A stretch of DNA of 64,000 nt from Vulcanimicrobiota bacterium. GTDB lineage: Bacteria > Vulcanimicrobiota > JAJTBE01. Below, in pieces: positions 53,527-61,496 of this stretch. The stretch's first letter is position 1. Each line of letters starts with the position of its first letter. The notes under the pieces were generated by a model that did not search any database, was not told the DNA's origin, and saw only the letters and a program-made list of their open reading frames with translations. The stretch spans positions 1 to 64,000 of the forward strand of contig JAIORV010000069.1 in assembly GCA_021107945.1 (NCBI GenBank). The letters are read 5' to 3'. The position numbers and the translations under genes were made by a program.

Positions 53527-54726
53527 GTGCAGAATAAGAGAATAATTGACATAGTTGAATACGGAACGATGGGACCCACCGAGATGGTGCATAAATTCCC
53601 CGAGTCCGGCGTGGGCGACATCAGATGGGGAGCCCAGCTTATTGTCCGCGAGACTCAGGCAGTCGTATTTTTCAAAGACGGTAAAGCTCTGGACACATTT
53701 GAACCTGGGCGATACACTCTCACGACAAATAATATTCCATTTCTTGCAGGCCTCGTTTCCAAGATAACACAGGGTGGCAAGACCCCATTCCAGGCGGAAG
53801 CATATTTCGTTAACACCAAGATATTCCATGACATGAAATGGGGCACTCCCCAGCCCATTGATTTGCAGGATCCCGATCTCGGATGGGTTTCTTTAAGAGC
53901 ATTCGGGACATACTCCATCAAGGTTACTGATCCTCAGTTGTTTGTAAATACACTGGTAGGCACCGAGGGGATGTATGACACACAAACCATCCAGCGTTTT
54001 CTGAAGGGAAGCATTCGCACTCACTTTAACGATCTTATCGGCACGACTTTCAAGTCATACGGCAAGATTCGCAGTGAATTCGAGGAACTTTCAGCCGCTA
54101 TGAAATTCAAGGTGAAAGAAGACTTTGAGAAATACGGTCTTGAGGTTCGTGATTTCTTTCTCCAGGATATTTCCGTTCCCGAGGAGATACAGGATGCGTT
54201 CAAGGAAAGAGCCCGCATGGGCGCGCTGGGCGATATGGGCAAATTTATGCAGTACAAGACCGCAACCGCAATCGGCGATATGGCGACCAAACCCGCGGGA
54301 GGCGGCGGCGACCCCATGAACGCCGGTATGGGACTGGGAATGGGTATGATGATGCCCCAGATGATGGGTCAGGCAATGACAGGGGCAATGGGCGGACAGC
54401 AGATGGGACAGACACAACAGCAGGTTCAACCGGGGCAACCACAGCCTGTTCCTGCGGCGGCTCCGCAACAACAGATGATGGCTTGTCCCCATTGCAATGC
54501 GCAAATAACCGCCGGGACAAAATTTTGCCCCAATTGTGGAAAACCCGCCGCTCCACCCAAACCGAAATGTCCCAAATGTCAGGCGGAAGTTGAGCCCGGC
54601 TCGAAGTTCTGCCCAAGTTGTGGACAACCGATGGCGCAACAGCAGCCAAAATGTTCCAAATGTCAGGCGGAGTTAAAACCGGGAGTGAAGTTCTGCCCCA
54701 ATTGCGGTACAAAAAGTGAGGGGTAA
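53527..54726 (+). CDS. SPFH/Band 7 protein with C-terminal zinc ribbons
   Basis: 399 residues from GTG at 53527. Residues ~25-250 are an SPFH-domain protein of the 'virion core protein-like' type (MVHKFPESGVGDIRWGAQLI, LIVRETQAVVFFKDGKALD, FEPGRYTLTTNNIPFLAGLV, KYGLEVRDFFLQDISVPEEI). A Gly/Met/Gln-rich linker is followed by three zinc ribbons (ACPHCNAQITAGTKFCPNCG, CPKCQAEVEPGSKFCPSCG, CSKCQAELKPGVKFCPNCG). SPFH proteins form membrane-associated ring or lattice assemblies. Middle gene of a three-gene operon. Confidence 0.8.
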   Translation: MQNKRIIDIVEYGTMGPTEMVHKFPESGVGDIRWGAQLIVRETQAVVFFKDGKALDTFEPGRYTLTTNNIPFLAGLVSKITQGGKTPFQAEAYFVNTKIFHDMKWGTPQPIDLQDPDLGWVSLRAFGTYSIKVTDPQLFVNTLVGTEGMYDTQTIQRFLKGSIRTHFNDLIGTTFKSYGKIRSEFEELSAAMKFKVKEDFEKYGLEVRDFFLQDISVPEEIQDAFKERARMGALGDMGKFMQYKTATAIGDMATKPAGGGGDPMNAGMGLGMGMMMPQMMGQAMTGAMGGQQMGQTQQQVQPGQPQPVPAAAPQQQMMACPHCNAQITAGTKFCPNCGKPAAPPKPKCPKCQAEVEPGSKFCPSCGQPMAQQQPKCSKCQAELKPGVKFCPNCGTKSEG

Positions 54727-54801
54727 ACCGGAAGGATAAGAGAATTATATATAGGATATTTTTGTGTATTTTGGTGGAAAAAATAAAGCGAGGTGAGGAA
54801 T

Positions 54802-55656
54802 TTGAAAGGTTCACGAATTATCGGCATCGCCATCGTTATCATACTGGTAGTAGTAGTCGGTTACCTGGGAATCAGAGGGTACATGTATTATAGCGAAACC
54901 GGTGAGATGGACATTCCAATGGCTCTCATGGGAGAGAGATACTCCGGTAACGTGGTGGAATTTGACGAGGAAATAGTGAAAATTGAAACTACCGATGGGA
55001 ATTTAGAACAATTTGTAATCACTAAAGAAACCAAGAAAGTATTGGGTGACAAGGGTCTGGGAAAAGGCCTTTATGTGATGATCATCTACAAGCCTATAAA
55101 GGTTGAAGGTAAGATCCAGAGACTCGCCAAGGTCATCAAGATTGTAAAGGGAGGACCGGAGAAAACTCCAATAGAACCGGGGAAAGAACCGGAACCCGAC
55201 AAGACAGAACCTGGCAAGGAGCCCGTTGAGCCCGGAAAAGAACCAGTTGAACCTGGCAAAGAACCTGAGCCCGGAAAAGAACCCGGTAAGACAGAACCTG
55301 GCAAGGAGCCACCAAAGGCCGAACCTGGAAAAGAACCTGTTGAGCCCGGAAAAGAACCCGGCAAGATAGAACCTGGCAAAGAGCCTCCAAAAGCCGAGCC
55401 TGGAAAAGAACCTGTTGTGCCCGGAAAAGAACCCGGCAAGATGGAACCCGGCAAGGAGCCCGGAGGAGAACCGCCGCCGGTGGAACCTCCAAGAGTTGAC
55501 AAAGGAAAAGCTCCTGAAGCCGATATCAAAGCTCCTGAAGGAAAGACAGAGCCGCCTCCAGGCGATGTCAAACCTCCTGATGAAAAGAAAGCGGACGAAT
55601 CAGGCGTTAAGAAGATTACCGATGAGGAGTTAAAGAAACCGGGAACGATACAGTAA
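54802..55656 (+). CDS. Single-pass membrane protein with GKEP repeats
   Basis: 284 residues from TTG at 54802 (GAGG eight bases before; a GTG at 54793 is too close to it). One transmembrane helix near residues 5-26 (RIIGIAIVIILVVVVGYLGI), a small beta domain (SGNVVEFDEEIVKIETTDGN) that may be OB-like, then over 100 residues of low-complexity repeats built on P-G-K-E-P (for example EPGKEPVEPGKEPGKIEPGK). The repeat tail is highly charged and extended, as in spacer or wall-spanning regions. Third gene of the SPFH operon; a terminator follows. Confidence 0.65.
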   Translation: MKGSRIIGIAIVIILVVVVGYLGIRGYMYYSETGEMDIPMALMGERYSGNVVEFDEEIVKIETTDGNLEQFVITKETKKVLGDKGLGKGLYVMIIYKPIKVEGKIQRLAKVIKIVKGGPEKTPIEPGKEPEPDKTEPGKEPVEPGKEPVEPGKEPEPGKEPGKTEPGKEPPKAEPGKEPVEPGKEPGKIEPGKEPPKAEPGKEPVVPGKEPGKMEPGKEPGGEPPPVEPPRVDKGKAPEADIKAPEGKTEPPPGDVKPPDEKKADESGVKKITDEELKKPGTIQ

Positions 55657-55690
55657 TTTAAACTATGAAGTTAAATCAACTTAAATGATA

Positions 55691-55720
55691 AAAGGGACGC
55701 GGAACTACGTGTCCCTTTTT
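55691..55720 (+). terminator. Rho-independent terminator
   Basis: AAAGGGAC (55691-55698) pairs with GTCCCTTT (55711-55718) around a 12-base loop that can itself pair partly; T run follows. It ends the SPFH operon, and read on the minus strand could also serve the methyltransferase gene. Confidence 0.85.
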
Positions 55721-55745
55721 ATACAAAGATAATTTGAGATTATTA

Positions 55746-56825
55746 TCATTCTTTAATTAACATGTCAAATATATTGTCTATTGAATTATCCGCTTCAAAT
55801 TCAATTCTTTTAATTATCTCCCTATTATGGTGTTCTTCAGGAAAAGCTCTTGACTTTAGAGAAGGTATGCTTCCTTTTCTCTGCCTTGTGAATTTATATG
55901 TTGAGACATCGTTGACACCCTTCTTTTTAGCGTATTCCCTTAATGTCTTTAAATTTGGAAAATTAAGATTTGAATCAGGTTGACAAGAAATTCTTTGATT
56001 GGCTATCGAAACATATTCCTCGTTTATTTCAGCACCACAATAGAATCGATTTAATCTTTTAGCTACTACTGCTGTAGTTCCAACACCCATAAACGGGTCT
56101 AATACTATGTCCCCTGGAACAGTTGTGCATAGAATTATTCTTCTAACCAGATCCTCTGGAAATTGTGCAGGGTGAACTGTGTCTTCCTCGTGATTATGCC
56201 TGACATTTCTAAATGCCCAAATGTCTCCAGGATTCTTCCCAAGTGGATCACAAGACAATTCCCCCTTTTTTTCTCCTTTCCAATATTTCTTGTTTGAATA
56301 TTTTTGTGGAACTTTTATAGGATCCAAAAAAAAATTATAGTTCATTGTTTTTGTAAACCATAATATTGTCTCATATCTCCCTGAAAATTTTAATTTGGCA
56401 TGAACTCCATGTGGTCTTATCCATACTATTCGATTTCTTGGAATCATTCCCAGGGATTCTAATATTGGGAAGAAACGTATATCCAAAGGTATGTGATATT
56501 TGTTGTTATCAACATAAGTTCCAACCTGCCAGAAAATTGAACCTTTTGACTTTAGAGTCCTGTGGCATTCAGCAAGAATATTTTTTTGCCAATTGAGATA
56601 GGATTCAATTGGTTTTCTATCATTCTCAACTTTACCGATATTATAAGGAGGCGAAGAGACAATAAGATCAACTGACTCATTTGGCAGGTTTCGTAATAGT
56701 TTAAGACAATCGCCACAAGAAATATTATTCAATAAATTATTAGAGATATTCTTTGGTGATGAAATTATTTGCTCTTCTTCTAATCCAAAATGATTTGCTA
56801 AATCGAAAAATGTGAGTTGCTCCAT
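55746..56825 (-). CDS. Type II DNA methyltransferase, beta class (N4-cytosine or N6-adenine)
   Basis: 359 residues. Catalytic motif IV is SPPY at residues 58-61 (DLIVSSPPYNIGK) and the AdoMet-binding motif I comes near the C-terminus (DPFMGVGTTAVVAKRLNRFY); this order marks the beta class. SPPY is the form usual for N4-methylcytosine enzymes, as in M.BglII-type methylases. It protects host DNA from the neighbouring BglII/BstYI-like endonuclease. Order C-R-M on the minus strand, with a perfect 34-base palindrome in the gap before it. The region is AT-rich compared with neighbours, suggesting acquisition. Confidence 0.9.
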   Translation of the reverse strand: MEQLTFFDLANHFGLEEEQIISSPKNISNNLLNNISCGDCLKLLRNLPNESVDLIVSSPPYNIGKVENDRKPIESYLNWQKNILAECHRTLKSKGSIFWQVGTYVDNNKYHIPLDIRFFPILESLGMIPRNRIVWIRPHGVHAKLKFSGRYETILWFTKTMNYNFFLDPIKVPQKYSNKKYWKGEKKGELSCDPLGKNPGDIWAFRNVRHNHEEDTVHPAQFPEDLVRRIILCTTVPGDIVLDPFMGVGTTAVVAKRLNRFYCGAEINEEYVSIANQRISCQPDSNLNFPNLKTLREYAKKKGVNDVSTYKFTRQRKGSIPSLKSRAFPEEHHNREIIKRIEFEADNSIDNIFDMLIKE

Positions 56826-56846
56826 TAAGATTCATCCTTTATGAAG

Positions 56847-56880
56847 ATATTAAATGATACTAATAAGTATCATTTAATAT
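56847..56880. promoter_or_regulatory. Perfect 34-base palindrome upstream of the methyltransferase gene
   Basis: ATATTAAATGATACT (56847-56861) and AGTATCATTTAATAT (56866-56880) are perfect 15-base inverted arms around AATA. It lies between the endonuclease stop and methylase start. The half-site AGTATCA also occurs at 57816-57822, just before the controller gene start, and AGTATC at 57875-57880, so it may be a controller-protein operator. A hairpin/attenuator role is the alternative. Confidence 0.55.
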
Positions 56881-56922
56881 CACATCAATTTCTCCTTCTT
56901 TATAAAGATATGACCACTCCTA

Positions 56923-57588
56923 TTAAATGACTTCAATTGAAAAAATTTTACTTCGCTTCCTCCTATTAATTTCTATAACTATATCTTTCTGTTTTGAAAT
57001 TTTTCGAGAATATCTCTTCGAAGTATATTTTGTCCATATAGCTGGAATTCTTTTATTTGTTTCTTCAAATAGCCCAACCAGTCTTATTGGAACCGCAAAA
57101 AGGGCGTTTTTAGCCATAGCGTTTAATTGGTGCTTTGCTTGTTCGTAATAAAGAGTGCTATTTGAAGATGGAAACATATGTGCTTTTGTCACTATAATAA
57201 CAACTTTGGTCTCAATATCTCCCACCTTAAATTTACTCTTAAACAGTAGTTCTGAACGTAATGTATTATTTAATAAGAAAGGATAATTTGAGAACTGAAC
57301 CTCCAAGAGTGCTCCCGATTTTCCAAAATCAATATCAGTTCCTAAAAAACTATAATTGGATGGAATTGGTATTGAATTTATCCAACCTTTTTCAACAAGC
57401 TTTTCTTTAATGAAGTTGTTAGTTCCAACAACATCAAAAATCGGAGTTCCTTGTTTGCCTTTTTGGTCTGAAGCTTTTAAATGAAGAGGAAGATTAACAA
57501 GCACTTCATTTAATTCATTCCATTCATCCTTTAGAAACTCATTAATGACTTTTGAAGAAGAATTATAGTCTGTTGTCGTAACTATCAA
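56923..57588 (-). CDS. Type II restriction endonuclease, BglII/BstYI-like
   Basis: 221 residues from a TTG at 57588, three bases after the controller stop, with GGAGAG upstream. The active-site segment GTDIDFGKSGALLEVQ has Asp87, Glu96 and Gln98, the same 9- and 11-residue spacing as Asp84, Glu93 and Gln95 of BglII. The following FSNYPFLLNN and RSELLFKSKFKVGDIETKVV fit the same fold. BglII and BstYI cut AGATCT and RGATCY; the exact site here cannot be read from sequence. Length (about 220) is close to BglII (223). Confidence 0.75.
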   Translation of the reverse strand: MIVTTTDYNSSSKVINEFLKDEWNELNEVLVNLPLHLKASDQKGKQGTPIFDVVGTNNFIKEKLVEKGWINSIPIPSNYSFLGTDIDFGKSGALLEVQFSNYPFLLNNTLRSELLFKSKFKVGDIETKVVIIVTKAHMFPSSNSTLYYEQAKHQLNAMAKNALFAVPIRLVGLFEETNKRIPAIWTKYTSKRYSRKISKQKDIVIEINRRKRSKIFSIEVI

Positions 57589-57591
57589 ATT

Positions 57592-57813
57592 TTACTCTCC
57601 ATTATAAGTAAATTCAAATAAATTTATAATATTTAGATCCAGCGCGTTTGCGATCTTCTCGATATTTAGAAGTGAAATATTTCTTTCTCCTCTTTCAACC
57701 CCGCCTATGTAAGTACGATCAAGAAAAGCTTTTTCTGCCAGCTTTTCCTGACTTAATTTTCTTTCTTTTCGCAATCTCTTTATTTTTAATCCAAATCGTT
57801 TTTTAATATTCAA
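57592..57813 (-). CDS. Restriction-modification controller (C) protein, XRE-type HTH
   Basis: 73 residues from TTG at 57813 (AGGTGAT site). A single helix-turn-helix of Cro/C1 type: IKRLRKERKLSQEKLAEKAF followed by LDRTYIGGVERGERNISLLN. This size and position just before the endonuclease gene are typical of C proteins, which first allow methylase build-up and then activate endonuclease expression. It is the first gene of the C-R-M set. Operator half-sites AGTATC occur near its own start and in the R-M gap. Confidence 0.85.
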   Translation of the reverse strand: MNIKKRFGLKIKRLRKERKLSQEKLAEKAFLDRTYIGGVERGERNISLLNIEKIANALDLNIINLFEFTYNGE

Positions 57814-58040
57814 TCAGTATCACCTTTTTACAATAATATTTTAATAAATGGTGACAATAAATCTACGGATTATAAGTATCTTTTTTATTATTTGTTATAG
57901 GTGTAATTGGAATAATAGGTGGGTATTGGCAAATCCTGCAAATATATTCATGATAATTAATTGTGGGGATCGAAATTTAAGAAAATACTGCTTGCTATTT
58001 TCGATAATTAATGTCGTTTTTATTGGAATTTTGATAAAAC
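57814..58040. other. AT-rich region upstream of the controller gene
   Basis: AT-rich DNA likely to hold the promoter and operator of the C-R-M set; an AGTATC half-site is at 57875-57880. A short plus-strand frame (57848-58090) with a hydrophobic stretch exists but has no good start signal and is not called. Confidence 0.5.
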
Positions 58041-58075
58041 CACAAAAAAGCAAAGAACCCCGGCCTTCGCCAGGG
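58041..58075 (-). terminator. Rho-independent terminator of the ybeY-DgkA/PAP2 genes
   Basis: CCCCGGC (58058-58064) pairs with GCCAGGG (58069-58075), one G-T pair on the minus strand; on that strand the hairpin is followed by TTCTTTGCTTTTTTG. Confidence 0.7.
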
Positions 58076-58153
58076 CATGCGCAAAGATAATTATTATTGA
58101 TCTTTATGGTCCCTGAAACGAGTTCAGGGCAGGCTTTTGCGGTGAATAGTTAG

Positions 58154-58903
58154 CTAAAATTTAGACAACAGTTCCTTTATCGCACCTATAATCTGCTCCG
58201 GGTAAAATACATGATATATCAACAGACTCGTTGATATGCCGATAAGCGCGCCCAGCACAACCTCGAACCATTGATGAAATTTGGCTTCAATCCTTGATTG
58301 TGCGACAAGAAGGGCAAGAAAGAAAGCAAGTGATGTTGCAAATATATTTTTAGTTGCCAGCAATATAGCGGTGGATACCCCGAAAGCTACCGCCGCGTGA
58401 CCGCTTACAAGTCCTCCCTGGGTGAAGGACCCCTTTTTGCCCAGCGCCTTCCCAATTGCAACAATCAGGATTGTTATAAATATTATGATTATCGAAATAT
58501 GCACCCATGACTCCCTCGCCTTCTTTATCACCATCTCCAGGATGGGCTTTTTTATGGCGGAGAATATTATGAGATAACTCACTACGAGCGCGTTTATTGC
58601 TGCGATAAGTACCCCGCCGGCGGAAACGTCTTTGGATATACGGGCGAGGGGATGGTGGGATAATGTCAGTAGATTGACAAAAGCTTCAATCGCTGTGTTT
58701 ATCATCTCTGCAACAATTACAAGGGAGATGGCGAAGAATACCATTACCACCTCGAGGCGGGAAAGATCCAATACAAGGCAGACAGCGAGAACCAGGATTG
58801 TAATGAGAAAATGTATCTTAAGATTTCGTTCCGTTTTGAACGCGTAAATAATTCCATCAACAGCGTGATCGATACTGTTGGAAAATTGTTTCAATCGTTT
58901 CAT
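58154..58903 (-). CDS. Diacylglycerol/undecaprenol kinase fused to PAP2 phosphatase
   Basis: 249 residues. Residues ~1-120 are a DgkA-type kinase (SIDHAVDGIIYAFKTERNLK, then VIVAEMINTAIEAFVNLLTL with the catalytic Glu motif), with three membrane helices. Residues ~130-249 are a PAP2 phosphatase (KKGSFTQGGLVSGHAAVAFG, AQSRIEAKFHQWFEVVLGAL). The fusion joins phosphorylation and dephosphorylation of a lipid alcohol such as undecaprenol. Such fusions are known beside ybeY. It starts 17 bases after ybeY stops, in one operon, and ends at the terminator at 58041. Confidence 0.9.
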   Translation of the reverse strand: MKRLKQFSNSIDHAVDGIIYAFKTERNLKIHFLITILVLAVCLVLDLSRLEVVMVFFAISLVIVAEMINTAIEAFVNLLTLSHHPLARISKDVSAGGVLIAAINALVVSYLIIFSAIKKPILEMVIKKARESWVHISIIIIFITILIVAIGKALGKKGSFTQGGLVSGHAAVAFGVSTAILLATKNIFATSLAFFLALLVAQSRIEAKFHQWFEVVLGALIGISTSLLIYHVFYPEQIIGAIKELLSKF

Positions 58904-58919
58904 CTTAATAACATCCGGT

Positions 58920-59417
58920 TTAATAACATTCGGTTATCCGTTCCGGTTTTTTCCCTCCCTTTTCCAGTACAGAAAGGATTCTTTTCTCTTCCACTCTCAT
59001 CTTCTGTGCAATTTCCCCGGAAACATTCTCGTGGTCATATCCATATAAATGCAAGAGCCCATGAATCAGTAAAATGTTTAACTCCCTTTCCAGAGAATGA
59101 TTCATTTCCTTCGCCTGTCTCTCGGCGGTCTCCACAGATATGATAATATCTCCGATAAGAGGAATGTAATTTTCATCATCGGGTACGGGCATCTCCAATC
59201 CCTCGGACTGGGGGAACGAAAGCACATCGGTGGGGGCTTCGATATTGCGATAAGTTTTATTAAGCTCCAATATACCCTCATCATTCATGAATGTAACCGA
59301 TAATTCACCATTATCCTTCAACTTTGCTATAAGGAATAGTTGACGAATTATTTCCTCGATTTTCTCAGGTGAGATGAGTTTGAAATCCTGCGGGTTGTTT
59401 ATGTTTATTAGAGGCAT
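58920..59417 (-). CDS. ybeY: Endoribonuclease YbeY (rRNA maturation)
   Basis: 165 residues, normal length. Single-strand endoribonuclease acting in 16S rRNA 3' end processing and ribosome quality control. The zinc-binding signature is LLIHGLLHLYGYDHE (H-x-x-x-H-x-x-x-x-x-H), preceded by LSVTFMNDEGILELNKTYRN and TDVLSFPQSE. AGGAG precedes the ATG. Operon with the DgkA-PAP2 fusion, a common arrangement. Confidence 0.95.
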   Translation of the reverse strand: MPLININNPQDFKLISPEKIEEIIRQLFLIAKLKDNGELSVTFMNDEGILELNKTYRNIEAPTDVLSFPQSEGLEMPVPDDENYIPLIGDIIISVETAERQAKEMNHSLERELNILLIHGLLHLYGYDHENVSGEIAQKMRVEEKRILSVLEKGGKKPERITECY

Positions 59418-59918
59418 TTTTTTCTCTCCTTTTATCTACCTTATATCTAATATTACTGTTATATTGCCCCTTTTCCTTCAAGGAAATCAGGAATAAGGAA
59501 TAAGTAAGATAGAAAGTTTTCACCTCTAAGGAAATGAGGAAATAAGGAAAACGGATTACGGATGCCGGAAGCCAGAAGCCGGAATAAGGAATGCAGGAAA
59601 ATAAGGAAAATGGATTGCGGAGCCCGGAGGTGAGGGTGTCGAAAAATCTCAAAATAACGGTTGTTTCCCACTTCCCACTTCTATCTACCACAGAGAAAAC
59701 ATTGATATCTCTGCGCCCTCCGCGCCCTCTGCGGTGAATTTAAAATTAAGGTCTCCGTGTCCTTCGTGTCTTCGTGGTGTATTCATATTTCTTCGACGGC
59801 TTCACCCTTCATTTTCTAACTTCCATTTTCATGAAGGTTTTTTACGATCGCTCCAAAAGACTCTTACCGTTCTGACAAGTGTAATATGTGATATACACAA
59901 ATAATTGGAGGTATTGTT
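59418..59918. repeat. Repeat-filled divergent gap
   Basis: 500 bases with no gene. It carries 'ttccttcaaggaaatcaggaataagg' type purine-rich DNA (59470-59620), the inverted phrase GGTGTCGAAAAATCTCAAAA (59635-59654, a copy of the element at 16283), 'tctgcgccctccgcgccctctgcggtgaat' (59710-59740) and 'tccgtgtccttcgtgtcttcgtggtg' (59753-59780). The hutH ribosome site GGAGG is at 59907-59911. Confidence 0.75.
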
Positions 59919-61445
59919 TTGGATATTATTAGAATTGATGGCGATAATCTCACTCCTGAAATGGTTCACAAGGTTGCCAGGAATTATATTTATGTTGAAA
60001 TTGACGAGTCAGCTATAAAGAAGATAGAAGAATCCAGAGATTTTATAGAGAAGATATTGACCGAAAAGAAGACGCATTATGGTATTAACACGGGGTTCGG
60101 TGCTTTTGAGAGCATAAGGATTCCCCCGGAGGATCTGCAAAAACTCCAGGTTAACCTCATAAGAAGTCACAGCGCAGGCGTTGGCGAGCCTCTGCCCACA
60201 GATGTCGTCAGGGCGATGATGTTGCTACGCGCAAACGCCCTTTGCAGGGGACACTCCGGGGTAAGGTTGGAAATCGTCAGATTACTTGTTGATATGCTGA
60301 ATAAATGTGTTCATCCCGTTGTCCCATCCCGGGGATCCGTCGGTGCCAGCGGCGACCTCGCTCCTCTTGCGCATATTGCGCTTTCGATGATTGGGGAGGG
60401 AAAGTCAGAATATAGAGGGGAGATTTTACCCGGGGGAGAAGCTCTTCAGCGCGCCGGTTTAAAACCCGCCATTCTATGCGAAAAAGAAGGACTTGCGCTG
60501 ATAAACGGAACACAGATGATGGCAGGGATAGGAACCCTTATTCTGCGTGATATGGAAAAGCTGATCCTTGTGGCAGATGCCGCCGGCGCTCTGTCAACGG
60601 AAGTTCTCATGGGAACCGACAGGGCATTTATTCCCGAAATACAGGAAGTCCGTCCTCACATGGGACAGATTGAGTCCGCGGGAAATCTTTTAAAATTTAC
60701 CGAGGGAAGCGAAATGATAAAGTCTCATGGAAATTGTCCCAGGATTCAGGATGCATACTCAATTCGCTGTATCCCGGCAGTGCATGGGGCATCGAGGGAA
60801 AGCTGCAAGTTTGCGAGGAGGATTCTTTGCGTCGAGATCAATTCGTCGGTTGATAATCCTCTTGTTTTTCCTGATATCCAACAGATTGTATCGGGAGGAA
60901 ATTTCCATGGAGCGCCTGTCGCCCTTGTGCTGGAATCAATGGCACTGGGACTGGCGTTTATTGCAAATATCTCGGAAAGACGAATCGAGAGAATGGTCAA
61001 CCATCATTACAGTAACGGGCTTCCGCCGTTTCTCTCCCCGGAGGCCGGGCTCCAGTCCGGCATGATGATTGCACATTACACAGCGGCCGCACTTGCATCC
61101 GAGAATAAGGTTTTATGCCACCCGGCATGTTGCGACACAATCCCCACATCCGCCGGGCAGGAAGATTGTGTAAGTATGGGATCCATATCGGCGTTAAAAT
61201 TAATGAATATATTCAATAATACTGTAAATATCGTGGCTATTGAGCTTTTATGTGCATCTGAGGCGGTTGAACACAGAAGCCCCCATCAACCGGGCAGAAT
61301 TACAGGAATCATATATCAAAAAATAAGAAATGAAATCCAACCGCTCTCTTGTGACAGGCCTTTATCGGAAGATATTGAAAAAGTAGCTGAACTTATTAAG
61401 CATGAAGGATTTATTGGTGAAATTGAAGAAACAATGAAAGCCTGA
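59919..61445 (+). CDS. hutH: Histidine ammonia-lyase
   Basis: 508 residues from TTG at 59919 with GGAGG seven bases before. Converts histidine to urocanate and ammonia. The MIO cofactor forms from Ala143-Ser144-Gly145 in RGSVGASGDLAPLAHIALSM; the substrate and proton-transfer segments YGINTGFGAF (53-62), INGTQMM and DNPLVFPDIQQIVSGGNFHG are intact, so it should be active. The HutH group also holds aromatic aminomutases and tyrosine ammonia-lyases; the sequence here fits HutH best. No hutU, hutI or hutG lies in the window. Confidence 0.9.
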   Translation: MDIIRIDGDNLTPEMVHKVARNYIYVEIDESAIKKIEESRDFIEKILTEKKTHYGINTGFGAFESIRIPPEDLQKLQVNLIRSHSAGVGEPLPTDVVRAMMLLRANALCRGHSGVRLEIVRLLVDMLNKCVHPVVPSRGSVGASGDLAPLAHIALSMIGEGKSEYRGEILPGGEALQRAGLKPAILCEKEGLALINGTQMMAGIGTLILRDMEKLILVADAAGALSTEVLMGTDRAFIPEIQEVRPHMGQIESAGNLLKFTEGSEMIKSHGNCPRIQDAYSIRCIPAVHGASRESCKFARRILCVEINSSVDNPLVFPDIQQIVSGGNFHGAPVALVLESMALGLAFIANISERRIERMVNHHYSNGLPPFLSPEAGLQSGMMIAHYTAAALASENKVLCHPACCDTIPTSAGQEDCVSMGSISALKLMNIFNNTVNIVAIELLCASEAVEHRSPHQPGRITGIIYQKIRNEIQPLSCDRPLSEDIEKVAELIKHEGFIGEIEETMKA

Positions 61446-61496
61446 TTCTCTGAAGGTAAACTATTAAAATTCGCATACTGGTGAAGGGGTGGAAAT

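Noticed and set aside
55086-55571. Minus-strand Pro/Gly/Ser repeat frame
   Set aside because: Antisense shadow of the GKEP repeats.
57848-58090. Possible 80-residue plus-strand membrane protein
   Set aside because: No ribosome site, its 3' part overlaps the terminator hairpin, and other frames over the same DNA show equally hydrophobic stretches; it may be a remnant but is not supported as a gene.
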